Source: Frankia canadensis (GTDB lineage Bacteria; Actinomycetota; Actinomycetes; Frankiales; Frankiaceae). From it: a stretch of 36,074 nt of DNA. This document shows, in pieces, positions 1-8,068 of the stretch (positions within the stretch are counted from its first letter, which is position 1; each line of letters begins with the position of its first letter). The stretch is taken from positions 1-36,074 of the forward strand of contig NZ_FZMO01000468.1 of assembly GCF_900197875.1 (NCBI RefSeq), in the 5' to 3' direction. Made by a program: the position numbers and the translations under genes. The notes beneath the pieces were generated by a model. That model was not told the DNA's origin. It worked only from the letters and a program-made list of their open reading frames with translations, and searched no databases.

Positions 1-376
1 GGTTGGGGGAGGTCGGGGGCGTGGGTGGGTCCTGCGGTCCGGAGGCCTGGGTGAGGGTCAGGCAGGCCGTCCTTGGTTCATGGTTGCTCCTCCGGCGGAT
101 CGGCGCGACTGATCTGCCGCGGATTCCCCTTTGGTGGCGGTCGGCGCAGTCCTGACCTGTGGCCTGGCAGGTGGGGCCGGGGTGGGGTGTACGGCGCGCT
201 CGGACCCGGGCGGCGGTCGGAACCCGGGCGGCGGTCGCCAGCGTGGCCTGCATATATAGCGCGATTCGGACAGATCTGCCAGCCGTCGGCCGGCCGCGAG
301 GCTGGGGGAGAGGTGGCCCGCACCCCCACTTTGGTGCCATGGCGGTGGGGGCGTTCGTCGGCGGGCGCGCGGACGG

Positions 377-400
377 GGCTCCCGCGCGATCGCGGGAGCC
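377..400. terminator. Perfect 10-bp hairpin, terminator-like
   Basis: Arms GGCTCCCGCG (377-386) and CGCGGGAGCC (391-400) are exact reverse complements around the 4-base loop CGAT. No T-run follows, which is common for actinobacterial terminators. No gene ending just upstream could be identified on either strand, so the role is uncertain. Confidence 0.35.
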
Positions 401-819
401 GGCCGCTCGGTGGTCACGAGGTGTGACGGCCGGCGGGTCGGCGGCGAGGCCCGCGGGCGCCACGGAGGGCGATGGCGCGGTCGGTCGGCGGGTGTCGGAA
501 TCGGCGCGGGACTGTCGGGGAACCTTCAGGTGGTCCGGGTCCGGACGATCGGCGGGACCCGGACCGCCCGGGCCGGCGCGCCGGACGCCGGCAGTGGCCT
601 TCTCCGATGGGGCGACTGATGTTTCTCGCGGGTGTCGCCCGGGAGGGTCGTGATGGTCGCGGCGTCGAGCCGTCGTTATTGCGGCGAGCGTTGCGGCGGC
701 GGTTGGCCCGTCGTGGATCGGCATCGTCGTGCGCCCCGCTCTTTCGGTGAGGTGGTTGGTGGGTCCGTGGGTTCACGCGGCACCCGCCGGGTGTCGGGTC
801 CGGTTATTTCCGGGTGGCA

Positions 820-1065
820 TGAGGGACGCCCTGTACAGATCGGCTCGCCGCTCGCTAAGCTGATCGTGCAGGGCGTTACGGTCCGGGCAGTTCAACGGCG
901 CAACAGTCCAGCGGTGATGCGATCCGGCGCGCGGTCGGCCATTGTGGCCGACCAATGTGCTGGCACGGCCGCCGGGGCGCCGTGGTTCACGAACCCCGAG
1001 ATAACCGAACACGCCATGTGGGGAGACTGGCGGCGACCCCCCCACGCCGTCAGTCTCCCCCTTCG
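820..1065 (+). ncRNA. Candidate structured RNA of about 240 nt
   Basis: Three strong hairpins lie in series. The first (826-845 with 858-876) makes about 19 pairs, with two G-U pairs and one bulged A, around a 12-base loop. The second (933-941 with 945-953) is a perfect 9-bp stem with a 3-base loop. The third (1020-1035 with 1045-1060) has 16 pairs including one G-U, and a loop of seven C flanked by A. The third could act as the terminator of an RNA gene or attenuate transcription toward the HIT gene at 1313. A C-rich loop recalls the actinobacterial 6C RNA family, but that family has two such loops and I find only one. The G-U pairs fit a plus-strand RNA. Orientation and existence are inferred from structure alone. 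Confidence 0.35.
1020..1060 (+). terminator. 16-bp hairpin with C7 loop
   Basis: Arms GGGGAGACTGGCGGCG (1020-1035) and CGCCGTCAGTCTCCCC (1045-1060) pair along their full length with one G-U. The loop is ACCCCCCCA, and a pyrimidine-rich tail (cttcgtcttcctcc) follows. This is one of the strongest stems in the window and is probably an intrinsic terminator. Confidence 0.5.
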
Positions 1066-1312
1066 TCTTCCTCCACGCACCCGCGCGGCCGGCCCGCCGC
1101 CCGCCGTCGCGGGCCGGCCCGTCAGCCCACATCCTGATAAATTGGCGGGACGGTGACCACCCTTCGAGGGGGATCGTTCGACGGGGCGGCGGGCGCGCTG
1201 CCGGTGCGGAGGTGGCGCGGGTGGCGCGAGCTGGGCAGTTCCGGGTCGCGGCCGCGGCGGCCGTCGCCGCTGGCACCCTGACCGACGTCGGTGCCGCCGA
1301 GGCGGCGCGGCG

Positions 1313-1918
1313 GTGAGCGCCGAGGTGTCACCAAGCGCGGAGGACTCACCCGCGGTCGAGGTCTCGCCGGGCGGAGTATCCCTGGAGGAGCAGGCCGGCG
1401 TCGGCGGCCCGGACTCGTTCCAACGCCTCTACACGCCGCACCGGCTGGCCTACGTCAAGGGCGAAGGACGCGGCCGGGACGACGAGTGCCCCTTCTGCTC
1501 CATTGTCGGGATGTCCGACGAGGACGGCCTCGTGGTAGCCCGTGGGAAAGCCGTCTACGCGGTCCTCAACCTCTATCCCTACAATGCCGGCCATCTCCTC
1601 GTCGTGCCCTATCGCCATGTCGCCGACTACGCGGACCTGGAAGCCGGGGAAATCGTCGAAATGGCCTTCTTCGTGCGGCGCGCTCTGCGTGTCCTGCGTG
1701 CGGCCAGCGGCGCCCACGGTTTCAACACCGGTATGAACCTCGGCCACGTCGCGGGCGCCGGGATCGCCTCCCACGTGCACCAGCACGTCGTTCCCCGCTG
1801 GGGTGGCGACACGAACTTCATGCCCGTGGTCGGCGTGACCCGGGTGCTGCCCGCGCTGCTCGGGCAGACCCGCCAGCTGCTCGCCGAGGCCTGGGCCGAC
1901 ACCGCTCCCGACGAGTAG
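1313..1918 (+). CDS. HIT-family hydrolase or phosphorylase (Rv2613c-like)
   Basis: This 201-residue histidine-triad protein acts on nucleotides; its mycobacterial relative (Rv2613c) is described as an Ap4A phosphorylase. The active-site triad HVHQH is at residues 154-158. The conserved block VVARGKAVYAVLNLYPYN precedes it (about 74-91). A CPFC pair (59-62) resembles the zinc-binding cysteines of many HIT proteins. The first 30 residues are low-complexity, so the true start may be later than the GTG chosen here. That GTG overlaps a stop codon in another frame (GTGA). In mycobacteria the gene is also immediately upstream of the PIM synthesis genes, as here, but here a convergent EF-G-like gene intervenes. 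The family is certain; the exact substrate is inferred. Confidence 0.93.
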   Translation: MSAEVSPSAEDSPAVEVSPGGVSLEEQAGVGGPDSFQRLYTPHRLAYVKGEGRGRDDECPFCSIVGMSDEDGLVVARGKAVYAVLNLYPYNAGHLLVVPYRHVADYADLEAGEIVEMAFFVRRALRVLRAASGAHGFNTGMNLGHVAGAGIASHVHQHVVPRWGGDTNFMPVVGVTRVLPALLGQTRQLLAEAWADTAPDE

Positions 1919-1922
1919 CCGA

Positions 1923-1951
1923 CCCGGCCACCGGCTGGTCGGGCGGCCGGG
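1923..1951. terminator. Bidirectional terminator between HIT and EF-G-like genes
   Basis: Only 44 bp separate the two convergent stop codons. Arms CCCGGCC (1923-1929) and GGCCGGG (1945-1951) are exact reverse complements. An alternative nested pairing is CCGACC (1919-1924) with GGTCGG (1937-1942). This is suitable for ending both transcripts. Confidence 0.45.
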
Positions 1952-1962
1952 ACCCCGGATGG

Positions 1963-4137
1963 TCAGGCGGGCAGCGCGTCGGCGAGCTGGCGGGGCATCG
2001 GCTCGTAGCCGTGCGGCTCGCGGTGGAAGCTGCCGGTGCCGCGGCTCAGCGCGCGCAGCTCCAGGACATAGCGGGACATCTCGCTCTCCGGCACCTCGGC
2101 GTGCACGACGGTGCGCGCCATCGCGCCCGAGCCACCGCCGCCGTTGCCGAGGCCGCCGGCGGCGGCCTGCGCAACCGGCGCGGGCTCCAGCCCGACGACC
2201 CGGCCGCGGCGGGTCGACAGGTCGCCCATCACCGCGCCGACGTACTCGTCCGGAACACACACGTCGACGGCCAGCACCGGTTCGAGCACGACCACACCGC
2301 CGGCGCGCAGCGCGTCGCGCAACGCCAGGCCGCCGGCGATCTGGAAGGCGACATCCGACGAGTCGACGCTGTGCGCCTTGCCGTCGACCAGCCGCACTCG
2401 CAGGTCGGTGAGGGGGTGACCGGCCCGGACGCCCTGGGCCATCTGCGCCCGGATGCCCTTCTCCACCGACGGGATGAACGCGCGCGGGATCGCCCCGCCG
2501 ACGACCTCGTCGACGAACTCGAACCCGCCGCCCGGCGGCAGCGGCTCCACCTCGATCTGGCAGACGGCGTACTGGCCGTGCCCGCCCGACTGCTTGACCT
2601 GGCGGCCCAGGCCGCGGGCCGGGCCGCGCAGCGTCTCCCGCAGCGGGACGACGGTGGGAACCCGGTCCACGGCGGCGCCGTACCGGTTCGCGAGCCGGTC
2701 GAGCACCGCCTCGGCGTGCGCCTCACCCATGCTCCACAGGACGAGCTGGGCGGTCTGCGGGTCCTGCGCGACGCGCAGGGTGGGGTCCTCGACCGCGAGC
2801 CGGGCCAGCGCCGTGGACAGGCGGTCCTCGTCGGCGTGGCCATGCGCGCGGATGGCCACCGGCAGCAGCGGCTCGGGCATGGTCCACGCGGGCAGGTGGC
2901 ACGGGTCGTCCAGGCTGGACAGGGTGTCGCCGGTCTCCGCGGTGCCGAGCTTCGTCACCACGCAGATGCCGCCGGCCGGGCAGTCCGTCACGCTGTGCAG
3001 GGACGCGCCGTGGGGGCGCGACAGCGCGCCGACCCGCTCGGTGTCCTCGTGGTCGGCGTGCCCGACCGCGACCCGGCCGTGCCCGCTGACCTTGACCAGG
3101 TCGTCCGGTCGCAGCGTCCCGCTGAAGACCCGCACGACGGACATCCGCCCGACGTAGGGGTCGGTGGTCGTGCGCACGACCTCGGCGACGAGCCCTCCGT
3201 CGGGGTCGCCGGTGGCGGGCGCGCGCACCGAGCCGTCCGGGCGGGTCAGCGTCGGGAGGGGATGTTCCGCGGGGGCGGGGAAGCCGCGGGCGATCAGATC
3301 GAGCAGTTCCCGGGAGCCGAAGCCGCCGGCGCCCGCCGCGCCGCGGCCGGCCGCAGGCAGCTGGCCGACCGGCAGCACCGGGAAGAACGTGCCGCGGGCC
3401 ACGGCCTTCTCCAGGTCGGCCAGCAGCCGGTCGGGGTCCGGGTCCGCCCCGGACAGGTAGTCGTCGAGCAGGATCTCGTCCTCGCTCTCGGCGATGATGC
3501 CCTCGACGAGGGCGGCCCGCCCCGGGGCGCGGCGCGCCTCGTCCGCCGTCCGGTCGAGCTCATGGCGGCCGGTCGGGCCGTACTCGACGATGCGGCCGGT
3601 CAGCAGGCCGGTCAGCCGGATCCGGCCGTCGCTCGAGCGGGTGGGCAGCCAGGCGGGCACCACACCGGGCCCGAACGCGTCCCGGCAGGCGCGCAGCGCG
3701 GCGGTGAAATCGCCGCGGACGTGGTCGAGATGGGTGATCGCGAGGGCGCGGGGCATGCCGACCTCGGCGCACTCCGCCCACAGCATGCCGGTCGCGCCGT
3801 CCACGCCGTCGACGGCGCTGACGACGAACAGCGCGGCGTCGGCGGCCCGCAGGCCCGCGCGTAGCTCACCGACGAAGTCGGGATGCCCGGGGGTGTCGAG
3901 CAGGTTGACGGTGAGCCCGTCGTGGCTGACCGAGCACAGGGTGAGGCCGGTCGAGCGGGTCGGGCGGTGCTCGGGTTCGGCGTGCCCGACGTAGCTGGTG
4001 GGTGCCGGCTGATGGTCGTCGTTCTGGCGCTCCGGGGGTCCGGCGGTGGCCAGCAGCCGGTCCACCAGCGCCGTCTTGCCGGCGCCGGTGTGCCCCACCA
4101 GAACGACGTTGCGTACTTCACACGCGCGTGTCGACAT
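1963..4137 (-). CDS. EF-G-like translational GTPase (EF-G2 type)
   Basis: This 724-residue protein has the EF-G domain order: GTPase domain, domain II (about 300-390) and the C-terminal domains III-V. It is related to the second, non-essential EF-G-like proteins of actinobacteria (FusA2 type), whose role in translation is not settled. G1 is GHTGAGKT (15-22) and G3 is DTPGH (81-85). G4 reads THLD (135-138) instead of NKxD, and switch I keeps a TGLT segment where EF-G has RGIT. A longer open frame continues upstream. The ATG at 4137 is chosen because AGGAGG lies 4 bp before it and the GTPase domain starts 10 residues in. It is divergent from the PIM operon, sharing a 166-bp promoter region, and convergent with the HIT gene. 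A canonical fusA is expected elsewhere. Confidence 0.9.
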   Translation of the reverse strand: MSTRACEVRNVVLVGHTGAGKTALVDRLLATAGPPERQNDDHQPAPTSYVGHAEPEHRPTRSTGLTLCSVSHDGLTVNLLDTPGHPDFVGELRAGLRAADAALFVVSAVDGVDGATGMLWAECAEVGMPRALAITHLDHVRGDFTAALRACRDAFGPGVVPAWLPTRSSDGRIRLTGLLTGRIVEYGPTGRHELDRTADEARRAPGRAALVEGIIAESEDEILLDDYLSGADPDPDRLLADLEKAVARGTFFPVLPVGQLPAAGRGAAGAGGFGSRELLDLIARGFPAPAEHPLPTLTRPDGSVRAPATGDPDGGLVAEVVRTTTDPYVGRMSVVRVFSGTLRPDDLVKVSGHGRVAVGHADHEDTERVGALSRPHGASLHSVTDCPAGGICVVTKLGTAETGDTLSSLDDPCHLPAWTMPEPLLPVAIRAHGHADEDRLSTALARLAVEDPTLRVAQDPQTAQLVLWSMGEAHAEAVLDRLANRYGAAVDRVPTVVPLRETLRGPARGLGRQVKQSGGHGQYAVCQIEVEPLPPGGGFEFVDEVVGGAIPRAFIPSVEKGIRAQMAQGVRAGHPLTDLRVRLVDGKAHSVDSSDVAFQIAGGLALRDALRAGGVVVLEPVLAVDVCVPDEYVGAVMGDLSTRRGRVVGLEPAPVAQAAAGGLGNGGGGSGAMARTVVHAEVPESEMSRYVLELRALSRGTGSFHREPHGYEPMPRQLADALPA

Positions 4138-4303
4138 CCCGCCTCCTAGATCGACAGTTCTCCTCCCGTCCGTATCGGCAGGGTCCTCCCCTGTGACGTG
4201 GAGCACAAGCCCGTGGGGGAGCGTGGTCGGGAATGCACCGATCGTGGCGGCGGTACTGTGAAGACCGCCCGAAGCCGGGCACACGCGGGACGACGGGACG
4301 GAC
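4138..4303. promoter_or_regulatory. Divergent promoter region, EF-G-like / PIM operon
   Basis: This 166-bp spacer must hold the start signals for both directions. A TACTGT hexamer near 4253 could be a -10 element for the PIM operon (TAnnnT pattern), without a clear -35. Arms ctcccc and gggggag around 4186-4222 could form a stem. AGGAGG for the minus-strand gene is at 4142-4147. Confidence 0.35.
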
Positions 4304-5059
4304 ATGCTCGCTAGCAAGGCACGACCGCAGATCCAGAAGGTGCTCGACCCGGTGAGCCAGTGGGCCGCCCGGTCGTCGGTGTCGCCGGACGTGGTGACGA
4401 TCATCGGCACCGTGGGGGTCGCCGGGGCCGCGCTGGGCTTCTTCACCCGGGGGGTGTTCTTCCTCGGTACGGTCGTGATCACCCTGTTCGTCTTCTCCGA
4501 CCTGATCGACGGGGTGATCGCCCGGGCTCGGGGCATCTCGTCGAAGTGGGGCGCGTTCCTCGACTCCACCTCGGACCGGGTCGGCGACAGCGCGATCTTC
4601 GGCTCCCTGGTGATCTGGTATGCGGGCGACGGCGACTCGATACCCCTGGTGGTCGCGGCGCTGATCTGCCTGGTGGCGGGCTCGATCACGTCGTACGTCA
4701 AGGCGCGCGCCGAGGGGCTCGGGTTCAGCTGCAACGTCGGGTTCGCCGAACGCGGGGAGCGGCTGCTCATCCTGCTGGTCGCCGCCGGGCTGTACGGCCT
4801 GGGTGTGCCGTACCTGCTGCCCGCCGCGCTGTGGTTCCTCGTCGGTGCCACGACGCTGACGGTGGTGCAGCGGGTCGTGCACGTGTACCGGCAGTGGTAC
4901 CGGGCCGGTGATCCGCCGGCCTCGACGGCGGCGCCGACGGTGCCGCCGGGCTCGGTCGTCCCGCCGGGCACGCCCATTCCGCCGGGTTCGCCGCTGCCGC
5001 CCGGCTCGGCGTTCGTCGCCGGTGACCCCGCGGCGGCCGCCTCCAGCCGTGCGCTGTGA
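4304..5059 (+). CDS. CDP-alcohol phosphatidyltransferase, phosphatidylinositol (phosphate) synthase
   Basis: This membrane enzyme of 251 residues would join CDP-diacylglycerol to an inositol phosphate, the first step toward PIMs. The complete family signature is present: D66, D69, G70, A73, R74, G83, D87 and D91 in the expected spacing. Five to six hydrophobic segments lie between about 30 and 200. Its position directly before the acyltransferase and PimA matches mycobacterial pgsA1, which makes phosphatidylinositol rather than phosphatidylglycerol. After residue 205 the protein ends in a proline-rich tail carrying four PPGS/PPGT units at 6-7-residue spacing (about 215-241), which is outside the catalytic fold. 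The ATG start has only a weak purine-rich site upstream. It is the first gene of an apparent operon extending to pimA. Confidence 0.92.
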   Translation: MLASKARPQIQKVLDPVSQWAARSSVSPDVVTIIGTVGVAGAALGFFTRGVFFLGTVVITLFVFSDLIDGVIARARGISSKWGAFLDSTSDRVGDSAIFGSLVIWYAGDGDSIPLVVAALICLVAGSITSYVKARAEGLGFSCNVGFAERGERLLILLVAAGLYGLGVPYLLPAALWFLVGATTLTVVQRVVHVYRQWYRAGDPPASTAAPTVPPGSVVPPGTPIPPGSPLPPGSAFVAGDPAAAASSRAL

Positions 5060-5131
5060 GGCGCGTGCCGGCGAGCCCGCCGGCGCCGCCCACCGGCCCG
5101 CCGGTCGGGTGAGGCGCGGCCCCTCGTCGCG

Positions 5132-6025
5132 ATGGCCGTGACCGCGGGGCGCCTCGTCCGTGGGCGGCCGCGCGCGGCGGACCTGACCGACCTCGCCTAC
5201 GCCGCGGGGTGGCGGGGCGTGCGGGCGCTGCCCGAGCCGCTGGCCGCCGCGGCGTTCCGACTCGGCGCCGACCTGGCGCTGCGTCGCGACGGGCGCGGGG
5301 TGCGCCGGCTGCGTGCGAACCTGGCCCGGGTCGCCCCCGCCGGCACCGACCTCGACCGGCTGACCCGGGCGGCCATGCGCTCCTACGCACGGTACTGGCT
5401 GGAGGTCTTCCGCCTGCGCGAGCTGGGCGAGGATCGGATCGTCGGGCGCATGCGCCTGCTCGACGAGCACCTGTTGCGCCAGTCCCACGCCCGCGGCGGG
5501 GGAACGATCCTCGCCCTGCCGCACATGGGGAACTGGGAACAGGCCGGTGCGTGGCTGGCGGCGACCGGCATTCCGTTCACGACGGTCGCCGAGCGGCTGC
5601 GCCCGGAGTCGCTGTTCGAGCGGTTCGTCGCGTTTCGCACCGCGCTCGGGATGGAGGTCATCCCGCTGACCGGCGGTGAGAGCCCGCCGTTCGACCTGCT
5701 GCGCGAGCGGCTGCGGGGCGGGGGGACGCTGTGTCTGCTCGCGGATCGGGACCTGTCCCGGTCCGGGGTGCCCGTCGAGTTCTTCGGCGCCACCGCGCGG
5801 ATGCCCGGCGGCCCGGCCGCGCTGGCGCTCGCCACCGGGGCGACCCTGCTGCCCGTCACACTGTGGTTCGACCGCGACGGCTGGAGCGGGCGGATCCATC
5901 CGGCCGTGCCGCCCAGCGACGTGGCCACGATGACCCAGAGTCTGGCCGACGCGTTCGCCGCCGGCATCGCCGCGCATCCGGCCGACTGGCACATGCTCCA
6001 GCGCGTCTGGCGTGACGATCCATGA
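5132..6025 (+). CDS. PIM acyltransferase (lipid A acyltransferase fold)
   Basis: This 297-residue enzyme belongs to the LPLAT/HtrB-like family. In actinobacteria at this position (PatA, Rv2611c) it transfers an acyl chain to the mannose of PIM at the cytoplasmic membrane. The catalytic H-x4-E is at H131 and E136 (LPHMGNWEQ), and the second conserved block LLADRDLSRSGVPVEFFG lies at 202-219. The ATG at 5132 is the first possible start codon in this frame after the pgsA stop, so the start is well fixed. It lies 72 bp downstream of pgsA in the same frame, and its stop overlaps the region where the PimA frame is already open, so the three genes are probably co-transcribed. Confidence 0.92.
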   Translation: MAVTAGRLVRGRPRAADLTDLAYAAGWRGVRALPEPLAAAAFRLGADLALRRDGRGVRRLRANLARVAPAGTDLDRLTRAAMRSYARYWLEVFRLRELGEDRIVGRMRLLDEHLLRQSHARGGGTILALPHMGNWEQAGAWLAATGIPFTTVAERLRPESLFERFVAFRTALGMEVIPLTGGESPPFDLLRERLRGGGTLCLLADRDLSRSGVPVEFFGATARMPGGPAALALATGATLLPVTLWFDRDGWSGRIHPAVPPSDVATMTQSLADAFAAGIAAHPADWHMLQRVWRDDP

Positions 6026-6065
6026 GCCACCAGGGCCGCGGCGGTGGCCGGGCGTCGGTGGCCCC

Positions 6066-7193
6066 GTGAAGATCGGCCTCGCCTGCCCGTACACCTGGGA
6101 CGTGCCCGGCGGTGTCCAGGTGCACGTCCGTGACCTCGCCGAGACGCTGATCGCGGCGGGGCACGAGGTGTCCGTCATCACTCCGGTCGACGACGAGCGG
6201 ACGCTGCCCGCGTACGCGGTCGATGCCGGCCGGGCGCTGCCGGTGCGGTACAACGGTTCGGTCGCCCGGCTGCTGATGGGCCCGGTCTCCGCGGCCCGGG
6301 TCCGGCGGTGGTTGCGCGAGCACGACTTCGACGTCCTGCACGCGCACGAGCCCAGCGCCCCCAGCATCGGCCTGCTGGCCTGCATGCTCGCCGACGGGCC
6401 GATCGTCGCGACCTTCCACACGGCCAATCCGCGCTCGCGGTTCCTGGTCGCCGCGCAGGGGGCGCTGCAGCCGTCGTTCGAGAAGCTGCGGGCCCGCATC
6501 GCCGTGTCCGAGGCGGCCCGGCGCACGCTCGTCGAGCATCTCGGCGCCGACGCGATCCTCATTCCCAACGGTGTTGCCGTCGACGGCTTCGCCGACGCCC
6601 AGCCGCTGCCCGGCTACGGCGACGGCCGGCCCACCGTCGTCTTCCTCGGCCGCATCGACGAGCCGCGCAAGGGGCTCGACGTGCTGCTCGCAGCGATGCC
6701 GGCGCTGCTGGCCAGGATCCCCGACGCCCGGCTGCTGGTGGCCGGACCCGGGGACGCGGCGGGGCTGCGGGCACGACTCGAACCGGACCTGCGCACCCGC
6801 GTCGACCTGGTGGGCCTCGTCTCCGACGCCGACAAGCCGCGGGTGTTCGCCTCCGGGCAGGCGTACTGCGCCCCGAACACCGGCCAGGAGAGCTTCGGCA
6901 TCGTGCTGCTGGAGGCGATGGCGGCGGGAACGCCGGTGGTCGCCAGCGACATCGACGCGTTCCGGCGGGTGCTGGACGACGGCCGCGCCGGGCGGCTGTT
7001 CGACGTCGGCGACCCAGGCCGGCTCGCGGCCGTGCTCGCCGAGGTGCTCACCGACCCGGAGGCGGCCGCCGAGCTGGTGCGTCGTGGGCGTGGCGTCGTC
7101 GAGACCTACGACTGGCGCACGATCGCCGAGCGCATCGTCGACATCTACCAGATGGTCTCCGGGGACCGGCAGGTCTCGGTGGCCGCGAGCTGA
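6066..7193 (+). CDS. Phosphatidylinositol alpha-mannosyltransferase PimA
   Basis: This GT4-type (GT-B fold) glycosyltransferase of 375 residues adds the first mannose from GDP-mannose to phosphatidylinositol on the inner face of the membrane. Residues match those known from mycobacterial PimA at nearly the same numbers: the GGV loop at 15-17, H118 (TFHTAN), R196 and K202 (GRIDEPRKG), and E275 in the E-x7-E motif ESFGIVLLE. The frame is open back to a GTG at 6012. I chose the GTG at 6066 because family members begin with the strand that follows it (KIGLACPYTWDVPGG). The gene follows the acyltransferase with 40 bp (or overlap) and is followed by a perfect hairpin. Confidence 0.93.
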   Translation: MKIGLACPYTWDVPGGVQVHVRDLAETLIAAGHEVSVITPVDDERTLPAYAVDAGRALPVRYNGSVARLLMGPVSAARVRRWLREHDFDVLHAHEPSAPSIGLLACMLADGPIVATFHTANPRSRFLVAAQGALQPSFEKLRARIAVSEAARRTLVEHLGADAILIPNGVAVDGFADAQPLPGYGDGRPTVVFLGRIDEPRKGLDVLLAAMPALLARIPDARLLVAGPGDAAGLRARLEPDLRTRVDLVGLVSDADKPRVFASGQAYCAPNTGQESFGIVLLEAMAAGTPVVASDIDAFRRVLDDGRAGRLFDVGDPGRLAAVLAEVLTDPEAAAELVRRGRGVVETYDWRTIAERIVDIYQMVSGDRQVSVAAS

Positions 7194-7210
7194 CCGCCCG
7201 GGCCGGTGAG

Positions 7211-7234
7211 CCTTGCGCCGGGACCGGCGCAAGG
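7211..7234 (+). terminator. Perfect 11-bp hairpin after pimA
   Basis: CCTTGCGCCGG (7211-7221) and CCGGCGCAAGG (7224-7234) are exact reverse complements with a 2-base spacer, or 10 bp with a 4-base loop. It lies 17 bp after the pimA stop and 32 bp before the next start. There is no T-run. It probably ends or attenuates the PIM transcript. Confidence 0.5.
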
Positions 7235-7265
7235 TCACAATCGGCCGTTGGTTACGCTGCGTGGG

Positions 7266-7859
7266 ATGAGTGTCCTCGTGGTGGTGGTCGCCCTCGTGGT
7301 GGCGGTCGCGACCTATCTGACCTGGCTGGCGCTGCGACTGGACCGGCTCGCCGCCCGGGTGGCGGACGCCCGTGGTGGCCTGGTGGCCCAGCTCGTGGCC
7401 CGTGCGGCCGCGGCCGGTGATCTTGCCGAGCGCTGCGCGCTCGACGATCTGGCGGCGAGCGCCCGCCGGGCGCGGGCGGTCTACCCGCCGCTGCTCGCCG
7501 GCGCCGCCCTCGACGGCGGCGTCGAACTTGTCGAGAACGCGCTGAGCCGGTCCCTGCGCTCGGCGGAGGTCGCGGCCGCCGGCCAGCGGTTCCCGGCCGA
7601 GCTGCACGCGGTGGACTCCGGGGCGGCCCGGGTGGCCCTCGCCCGCCAGTTCCACAACGACGCGGTGCGCGACCTGCGGGCCCTGTCCGGTCGTCGCCTG
7701 ATCCGGGTGCTGCACCTGTCCGGTCGCCGCCCGGCGCCCGGCTACTTCGAGATCGACGACGCGCTGCCAGTGCGCGACGACGCGGCGGCCGCCCACGGCG
7801 AGCCCTTCGATCACGGCGAGCCCTTCGATCACGGCGACCGTCCCGGCCTGGCCTCCTAG
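7266..7859 (+). CDS. LemA-like membrane-anchored protein
   Basis: This 197-residue protein of unknown function has one N-terminal membrane segment (about 2-22) followed by a helical region. The pattern ([22 protein letters not shown], then [13 protein letters not shown] near 140) resembles LemA proteins. Proteins of this type follow pimA in other actinobacteria. The frame starts earlier (GTG at 7206), but the ATG at 7266 puts the membrane segment at the N-terminus and falls after the pimA hairpin, so it is preferred. The C-terminus carries a direct repeat, HGEPFD twice, encoded by two identical 18-bp units near 7796-7831. The LemA relationship is inferred from pattern only. Confidence 0.75.
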   Translation: MSVLVVVVALVVAVATYLTWLALRLDRLAARVADARGGLVAQLVARAAAAGDLAERCALDDLAASARRARAVYPPLLAGAALDGGVELVENALSRSLRSAEVAAAGQRFPAELHAVDSGAARVALARQFHNDAVRDLRALSGRRLIRVLHLSGRRPAPGYFEIDDALPVRDDAAAAHGEPFDHGEPFDHGDRPGLAS

Positions 7860-7887
7860 CCCGCGCGAGCGTCCCCGCCCGCGCGGG
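7860..7887. terminator. Terminator-like hairpin before pdxS
   Basis: Arms CCCGCGCG (7860-7867) and CGCGCGGG (7880-7887) are exact reverse complements around a 12-base loop, directly after the stop of the LemA-like gene. There is no T-run. At this G+C content a chance occurrence is possible. Confidence 0.35.
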
Positions 7888-7926
7888 GGCGGATCCGCGC
7901 CCGCCCGGTCGGGCCGGGGTGCGCCG

Positions 7927-7932
7927 TACGAT
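7927..7932 (+). promoter_or_regulatory. Possible -10 element for pdxST
   Basis: TACGAT fits the TAnnnT -10 consensus and lies in the 209-bp gap before pdxS. No convincing -35 was found. If used, the leader would be about 130 nt long. Confidence 0.3.
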
Positions 7933-8068
7933 GGGGTACCGACCCACCCGCACGGGAATCACCAGGCCGGGTATTCGTCATGCAGGCTGGCCCGGACAGG
8001 GCGGCGCGCCTGCGGGCGGTGCCCTGTCGTCCGTGGAGCCCGACTGGAGCGAAAAGAGACGGCACATC

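Larger units (their letters stand above)
1..1312. other. Gene-free stretch with several inverted repeats
   Basis: I see no convincing gene here. Open frames exist on both strands, as expected at this G+C content, but their translations are Arg/Pro/Gly-rich, match no family I recognise, and lack good ribosome-binding sites. The stretch holds a near-duplicate 17-bp segment (acccgggcggcggtcgg, around 205-238), a short AT-rich patch (catatata, about 250-257), a perfect 10-bp hairpin at 377-400, and three strong hairpins between 826 and 1060. In many actinobacteria thrS lies directly upstream of the HIT gene. It is not visible here. Confidence 0.6.

Noticed and set aside
321-349. Inverted repeat CCCCCAC/GTGGGGG
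   Set aside because: Short, G/C-only arms of this kind arise often by chance here. It is not associated with a gene end.
159-653. Open frame of 164 codons on the plus strand in the left gene-free region
   Set aside because: Arg/Pro/Gly-rich translation with no recognisable blocks and overlapping open frames on both strands, as expected at this G+C content.
981-1010. GGTTCACGAACC in the left region as a tRNA T-arm or T-box element
   Set aside because: The loop would be only 2 bases and no acceptor, D or anticodon arms fit. The T-box consensus is absent.
1212-1316. Short frame of 34 codons (GTG at 1212) ending at a stop that overlaps the HIT start
   Set aside because: The product is Ala/Arg/Val-rich and matches nothing I recognise, and the ribosome site is too close. 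The GTGA overlap with HIT is likely chance.
1291-3864. 857-codon plus-strand frame across HIT and the EF-G-like gene
   Set aside because: It is the shadow of two clear genes. The translation has no domain and is rich in Arg, Ala and Gly.
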